From Paraspadella gotoi (taxonomy: Eukaryota; Chaetognatha): 64,000 nt of DNA. The notes below the pieces were generated by a model. It saw only the letters and a list, made by a program, of their open reading frames with translations. It searched no databases and was not told the origin of the DNA. This document shows positions 38,991 to 64,000 of the stretch, piece by piece. The stretch spans positions 21,700,278 to 21,764,277 of the forward strand of contig CM119265.1 of assembly GCA_051294375.1 (NCBI GenBank), given 5' to 3'. The translations under genes were made by a program, and so were the position numbers. The first letter of the stretch is position 1. The number at the start of each line of letters is the position of its first letter.

Positions 38991-39603
38991 ATGAAAAATT
39001 CTTTGCCCCGATTTCTGCTCCTTTGTTTAGTTTTCGTCGCTTCGTTCGCAAAGGTAAGTAAAATATTTAAATTTGAATTTTCTGTTTAAAAAAAAAAATT
39101 AAAATTAAAAACTGTAAGGAAGAACCAGTTAATGTTATCGACCCCGAGTTTTTTTTATAAATTATAATGACAAAACTATGAATATTATCATAGAGAATTG
39201 TTTCAGCTACGTTCTACTAGTATAATCGAGTTTTAAGCATTTCACTATTGGATAATAATATAATTGAAGCTGTCGATGAAATCAAAAGCAGTTTTTGTCT
39301 CAATTCAAAATCGTCCTTCAAAGTTGACAACGATTTCGTTACACAGATCAACGGACACGGTTACCTCATTGAACCGCCTGGCCGATCGTCGGCATGGAGA
39401 AAGGGATTCGACACTCCCAGAAATATCGACGACAACGAGGTTCAGTCTCTTTTTTCTTTCTATCTATCTATCCATCTATCTGTTTGTCTATCTATCTATC
39501 TATCTATCTATCTATTTTTCTTTACATCTATCTTTTTTTTATTCTCTCTGTTTTTTTCTTTCTTTCTTTTTTTCTTTCTTTCTTTCTTTTACGTTTCTTT
39601 TCC

Positions 39604-39644
<41 letters not shown>

Positions 39645-41761
39645 TCTCTCTGTCTCTTTCTCTCTCTCTTTCTCTCTCACTCTCTCTCTCTGTCCAATTT
39701 CACTCTAATTTCACTCGAAGGTCACCTGCGGTCGCGTCCCCGTCGAGGGTTGCGGAATTTGCGGCGATCCTTTAAACAAGACCCCGCGTCCGAACGAAGA
39801 CGGCGGATTGTACGGGAGGGGTAAGGTCGTCGCCACGTACAAAGTCGGACAGGTGGGTACTGGGAAGTGTGCTTAAACTAACAACGTTTCTCTCCATTTT
39901 GACATTTCGTCTGGTATTTCATTTCATTTCGCCAACTAATGAAAACAGGTGATCCGAACTGTCTCGAAAATCACCGCCAATCACATGGGTTGGTTCGAAT
40001 TTTCCATCTGCCCGGTGGAGACAAGTCGGGGCTACAGAAAGGCCGACGAATCTTGTCTCAAACCCCTGATCGTCTTGGGCGGCAACCCGGTTAGCGTGGA
40101 GAACCCCGAGACCAAGTGGGAGTTGCTGCGGTCGGCGGGAACGGGTGAGTTCGTCGTCGACATCCAGCTGCCGCCGGGACTCACCTGCAAACGCTGCCTC
40201 CTGCGCTGGCTTTGGAATTGCGGTAAGGCGATGGAGAAGTCACTGTTTTTTTAGGGAATCGTTCAGAGAATTTTATTCGCTCGGTCGACCGGTCTGTTGA
40301 GAGAATATTATGTTGAAAAACGAAGGCTGAAAATATAAAAGGCTACGTAATTCCTTAACCGTCCGCCAGATGTCGATGAGCCAAAAACTTTTAATATGTC
40401 AGAAAAACAAAAGCACCGTCACCTTTATTTGCAACTTTCGTTTAAGAAATCATTTTTTGAAGTAAAATTTAAAAAACTACAGTTCCATCAAACGATTGAT
40501 CTTATAATATAATGTTGTCATATAAATATTATAATATAATATTATAATAACATCTTATAATATAGTTATATTTCTCTCTTCGCGCCAAAAAGGCAACGAT
40601 TGGAAGTGCGACGCCAGCGGTCGATGCGGTTTGGGTTTGGGACCCAAACAAGAAAAGTTTTACTCTTGCGCCGACATTGCGATCACGTCGAACGGTGAGC
40701 CGCTGCCGACGCAGGAGCCGCGCCCGACGCAGGAGCCGACGACGCGGGTCGTCACCAACGAACCGACGAGAAAACCTTGGAAGCCTTGGACGCAACAACC
40801 GGTGACGACGACACCGACCCAATGGATCACGACGAAGAAAACGACGAAACCGACGAAATCCACCCGGTGGTCGCAATGGACCACGAGGTCAACGACCGCC
40901 AGAACGAATATCTTCACGGTGAGTGTTATTGCTTCGGGGGGGGGGGAGCGAATTATTGGCGAGTTTAATCACTTAGTAATTGAGCCGCGCGTTCCCTTTC
41001 GAACAAGACGCCGCCCATTCCTTATGGTCGGGCCCGTCCGCCGAGCGGCCGGGCCGATTTTAAAGGTAGGGGAGTTTCGCATCATTCGAACGTGGAGCGT
41101 CCATGTACGCAGTTTCTTTGTTGACGTTTTTGTTAGAAGTCTTGTTTTAGATTTTTTTTTTTATAGGCATTATTATTATTTTTTTTTTTTTGGCTTTAGA
41201 TAACTGCTTTCAAGGAATGTTGCATGCCTCTCCAGTCTCTCCTCTCCAGTTCGTTATTCTGGAATCCTCTCTAATTAAGCTTTAAAATATTTAAACCCTG
41301 ACTATTACTTCATATTAATCAAAACCCCGCGCAAAAATAAATTTCTATTCGAATTTCTTTTAACGATTAACACCGATCGACAGTGGCATCTACTCGCGGT
41401 ATCCCGCCGGTACCCAAGAATTAAGATCCAGAATCGAAAATTTCCGACCCTTCGATCCCCCTGAACCCCTAAGGACGCTATTAACCCCCCTTCTCCTTCT
41501 CCCTTCCCCCCACCCCCCAAAATTTATCCACAGCCGTGCGCCAACGAACTGCCCGGGCTGCTCGTCGCCGACCCTGACGATTGTTGCGGCTTCATCGTCT
41601 GCCTCTGGACGGGCACGCCCTACGGACGGGAGCAGAAGATGCGGTGCCCGAGAGGCACGGCTTGGAAAGTGAGCGGCTTCTGCGACCATTGGTACAACGT
41701 CGTTTGCGGGCAGCGACGGGGAAATTGCGATCCTAACGCCCCCGATTATCAAATACCATAA
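38991..41761 (+). CDS. Secreted AA15 lytic polysaccharide monooxygenase with CBM14 domain
   Basis: AA15 enzymes are copper oxygenases that cleave crystalline chitin or cellulose. Six exons (38991-39053, 39347-39439, 39721-39852, 39949-40222, 40593-40918, 41534-41761) join in frame to 371 residues. A 21-23-residue signal peptide precedes HGYLIEPPGRSSAWR; the His becomes the N-terminal copper ligand of the histidine brace after cleavage. The second brace His is in ANHMGWFEFSICP. KFYSCADIAI, with the conserved Cys and an aromatic axial residue, ends the catalytic domain. A Pro/Thr-rich linker (about residues 210-290) follows, and then a six-cysteine peritrophin-A/CBM14 chitin-binding domain (PCANELPG to RRGNC). 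Roles in cuticle or gut chitin remodelling or food digestion are plausible for the family. The start was chosen at the only ATG giving a signal peptide in phase. Confidence 0.93.
39440..39720 (+). repeat. AA15 intron 2 made of pyrimidine microsatellites
   Basis: This 281-bp intron is almost entirely ATCT repeat (39460-39525), TTTC repeat and CT repeat (39605-39692), leading straight into the acceptor. Confidence 0.85.
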
Positions 41762-42242
41762 ATGTTATTCGTTGGCCTTTTGTTTTTTTTGTTTGTTTTT
41801 TTTCGATCGGTGCTAAACAGGTTGTCGATCCCGATAGGGGTCCTATCGTTTATTAAATTTTTGTATAAATAATGTTTTTTTTACGTATAATTTAATATAC
41901 TAGTATGTATTTAAATGGAACGTTTTATTTGTTATTCAGTTCAACTAGATATAAAAAATCATGCTGGCAATTTATTTAGAACTTTTATACCCTCTTTATA
42001 AAATTAAACTTCGTCTTCTTTAGATTTAATTAGTTAAAGTGAATATTCAAAACAATATTCTAGAACAACCTCTTTTTTTCATAAAAAACAGATTAAATCA
42101 ATAACAAACATTATCGTATCTAGATACAACAAAATTACTAACAAGGAATAAGACAAGTAATCGAGTTCGAAAACCGTCATATTGTATAAGAAGCATTTGA
42201 GTTTGTTTAAAAGTGCAATAATTAATATGTATCTATAATTAT
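41762..42242. other. Tail-to-tail 3' region between AA15 and bublin genes
   Basis: AT-rich sequence of about 480 bp. TTTATT at about 41849 and 41931 could be minus-strand polyadenylation signals for the bublin gene. No canonical plus-strand AATAAA was seen for AA15. Confidence 0.4.
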
Positions 42243-43237
42243 CTAATCGGAACTTTGGGTTTTTTCTTTCTCCTCCGACGCGACGGCCTTGTTGAGATCC
42301 GCCTTGATTTTGTCAGCTTCGTTCTTCCAGTTGTTGAGACTCGTCTCCCTCTCTACCTGCGTTTTCTCCATGATGCCGAGCAGTTCGTCCACGCGTAGGT
42401 TGAGGGTGTCGTTCCGGTTTTCGACCTGAAATCAAAATCTCGATGATATGACATCATTTTCGAATTCTTAGTACACAATTTTCAAAACTATCGTAGCTTT
42501 GACTGGTAACATTAACTAGCCCATCCCTTATCTTGCGTGATTCAGCGAGACGCAAACCCGGAACCCGTGGGTGGGTGCTATCTCATCTTGAAAACGGATT
42601 AGTTTGCGGACAGACGGACAGTACTATAGCATTTTCCCTCGTTAACAAAATCTCACTTTCTTCTTTAGAAGCGTTTAAAAACAAAATTTGAATTTTTACC
42701 AAATTTCCACACACCTCGTCCAAACAGGATCCCAGTTGGTCGAGAGTCGCGAAGAGGTTGTTGTACTCCTGGTCGCACCCTTCCATCACCTCCTCCAGTC
42801 GCTCCGCCTCCTCGGGGGAGAAGTCTTCCTCGTTGATGTCGTGACGAGAGTTGGATGTTGCTCAGCGTCGCCGAATCTCCTCCTCCAACTCCCGGTCGTC
42901 CACATCCTGGTTGGCGGGGCGGACGAGTCGGGGGCCGTCTAAAAGGGAACCGACAGTTTGTGAAATGATCTTTTTATTTGCTAAGATTATAAATTTGGTA
43001 AACACGTTTTTTTTTAATATGTAATATAAACCTACGCTTCGACTTCGAAGACAAAAAAACTACATACTTGACTTACGTCCTATTTAATCAAAAAACAAAA
43101 CTTCCTATTAAATTCAAGTAAAACAACTTTCCACCAAACCTTGAACGATAAAATGAAAAATAGAAGAAGAGAAAAAAAAAGAATAAAAATCCCAGAAAAT
43201 TAGAAAGCGATTCATACTTTACCTCTTCAGAAGACAT
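42243..43237 (-). CDS. BBLN: Bublin coiled-coil protein (UPF0184) gene, frame broken in exon 2
   Basis: Bublin is a small coiled-coil protein that in C. elegans (BBLN-1) organises intermediate filaments in epithelia. Exons on the minus strand: 43223-43237 (MSSEE), 42715-42938 and 42243-42425 (to the stop). The core EYNNLFATLDQLGSCLDE joins VENRNDTLNLRVDELLG exactly as in the family signature around SCLD and the heptads after it. Exon 2 is 224 bp, not a multiple of three, and neither frame is open throughout: the upstream part reads as an acidic N-terminus in one frame and meets a TGA before the core frame. Either bases are missing here, or a start within exon 2 (MEGCDQEY) yields only the core. 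Homology of the core is clear; the N-terminus is not. Confidence 0.75.
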
Positions 43238-44136
43238 GGAGTATGTTGAAAAGAAATATATAACAGAAAATTAAAATTTGGAACCGGTCCTTTACTTTAC
43301 TACGATTGCAACTTCTTCGATATTTAACGTGAAAAGTAGTGGAGCCCGTGAACTTTCTAGAAATTTTTCATCCTTAACAACCGAGTTTTAAAACTTGAGG
43401 TTTTTTCATTTTTCTCTTCACCGGCGGTGAATAATCCGTTTGAGTAACCGCGCAGTTTGTTTAATAAAAACTGAAATTCACGGAAAAGTCTAGAAGGAAC
43501 AATAAAGTGTTAAACTCATTTATTTCGGGTTAATCGAATTTAAAAGCTCCGGTTAATTAGACTCTAATTTGAAGAACAGTTAATAAAACCGTCTTTGTTT
43601 GAAAGATAAAGACGTAGAAATTTAAAAATTGTGTAACAATTGAAGGGAATTAAATATTCATCTTGATTAAAGAGTATTTCCGCTTTCTTTGTTTTTTAAT
43701 TAAAATCAGTTCGAGCCCAAAATTTTCGAGGACCGCCTCCGGAAAGAAGTACTGATTCAGGCCTCTAAAAAAAAATCTCAATTTGGGTTGATCCATCACA
43801 GACTCACACTCACAGACAACACGTTTCACACGAAATTTAATCCATATGTCTTGCCTTTATGAAAGTAGTTATTTTATCTTACTGGGCCTAATAGCCTGAC
43901 TGTGGCTTATATCATAACCTATCATAGCTAGTCATAGCTTTCGTAATTAGTAATCAGAGAGACATCAATGAACATTATGGACTAAATACATTTTAATTCT
44001 ACCATTTATAATATTTTTTTTTCGCAACAATAAATCATTAAACATTGGATTATAATCCTGTGGCAATTGCATAAAAATTCAAAAAGCTACAATGCTAAAT
44101 AGAGACGTAACGTATATTTCATGAGGTTGATGAGAT
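43238..44136. other. Intergenic, AT-rich
   Basis: About 900 bp between the bublin start and the 3' end of the channel gene on the same strand. I see nothing beyond probable 5' and 3' untranslated sequence. Confidence 0.5.

Positions 44137-64000
<19,864 letters not shown>

Overview
This window is animal nuclear DNA. Genes are split by short, mostly 50-1000 bp GT-AG introns, coding exons are GC-rich inside AT-rich surroundings, and microsatellites (CT, TTTC, GAAA, AAT), tRNA-derived SINE-like elements and fold-back elements are frequent. The gene set (two thioester proteins, a chitin-binding AA15 oxygenase with a CBM14 domain, PARP16, an SLC26A11-like transporter, bublin, a multi-repeat cyclic-nucleotide-gated channel) fits an invertebrate. 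A protostome, perhaps an arthropod, is my best guess, but the sequence does not name the lineage.

Layout. 1-1660 (+): 3' part of a PARP16-like tail-anchored mono-ADP-ribosyltransferase. 2649-8111 (+): an SLC26A11-like sulfate/anion exchanger. Its 3' half appears twice (about 6060-8208 and 8219-10106, separated by Ns), and the indel pattern says this is an assembly artefact. 12941-22741 and 24119-36194 (+): two tandem CD109/TEP-type genes of about 1,507 and 1,508 residues with mostly matching exon phases. The first has a canonical GCGEQ thioester, the second a rewritten NCEHQ. 38991-41761 (+): a secreted AA15 copper oxygenase with a Pro/Thr-rich linker and a C-terminal chitin-binding domain, behind a TATA box. 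42243-43237 (-): a bublin (BBLN/UPF0184) gene with a broken frame. 44137-64000 (-): the last 1,983 codons of a very large channel, in 32 phase-consistent exons.

The large channel is the most striking item. It carries three complete six-helix-plus-CNBD units and the CNBD of a further upstream unit in one reading frame. This is the architecture of the CNGK (tetraKCNG) family known from sea urchin sperm and fish. Only the last unit keeps a K+-channel-like GFGD filter; the other two visible filters read GHGG and SYGD. Only the most upstream CNBD keeps both the FGE-type glutamate and the arginine of the phosphate-binding cassette. One of its introns holds an inverted repeat with arms of about 950 bp. 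Another holds a Tc1/mariner remnant, a pair of about 260 bp direct repeats, and between them a small unrecognised three-exon gene on the same strand.

The genes do not form an obvious pathway. The TEP pair is a local immune-type duplication; the other genes look like unrelated neighbours. Single-base indels in homopolymers (SLC26 copies, TEP B, probably BBLN) suggest incompletely polished long-read assembly.
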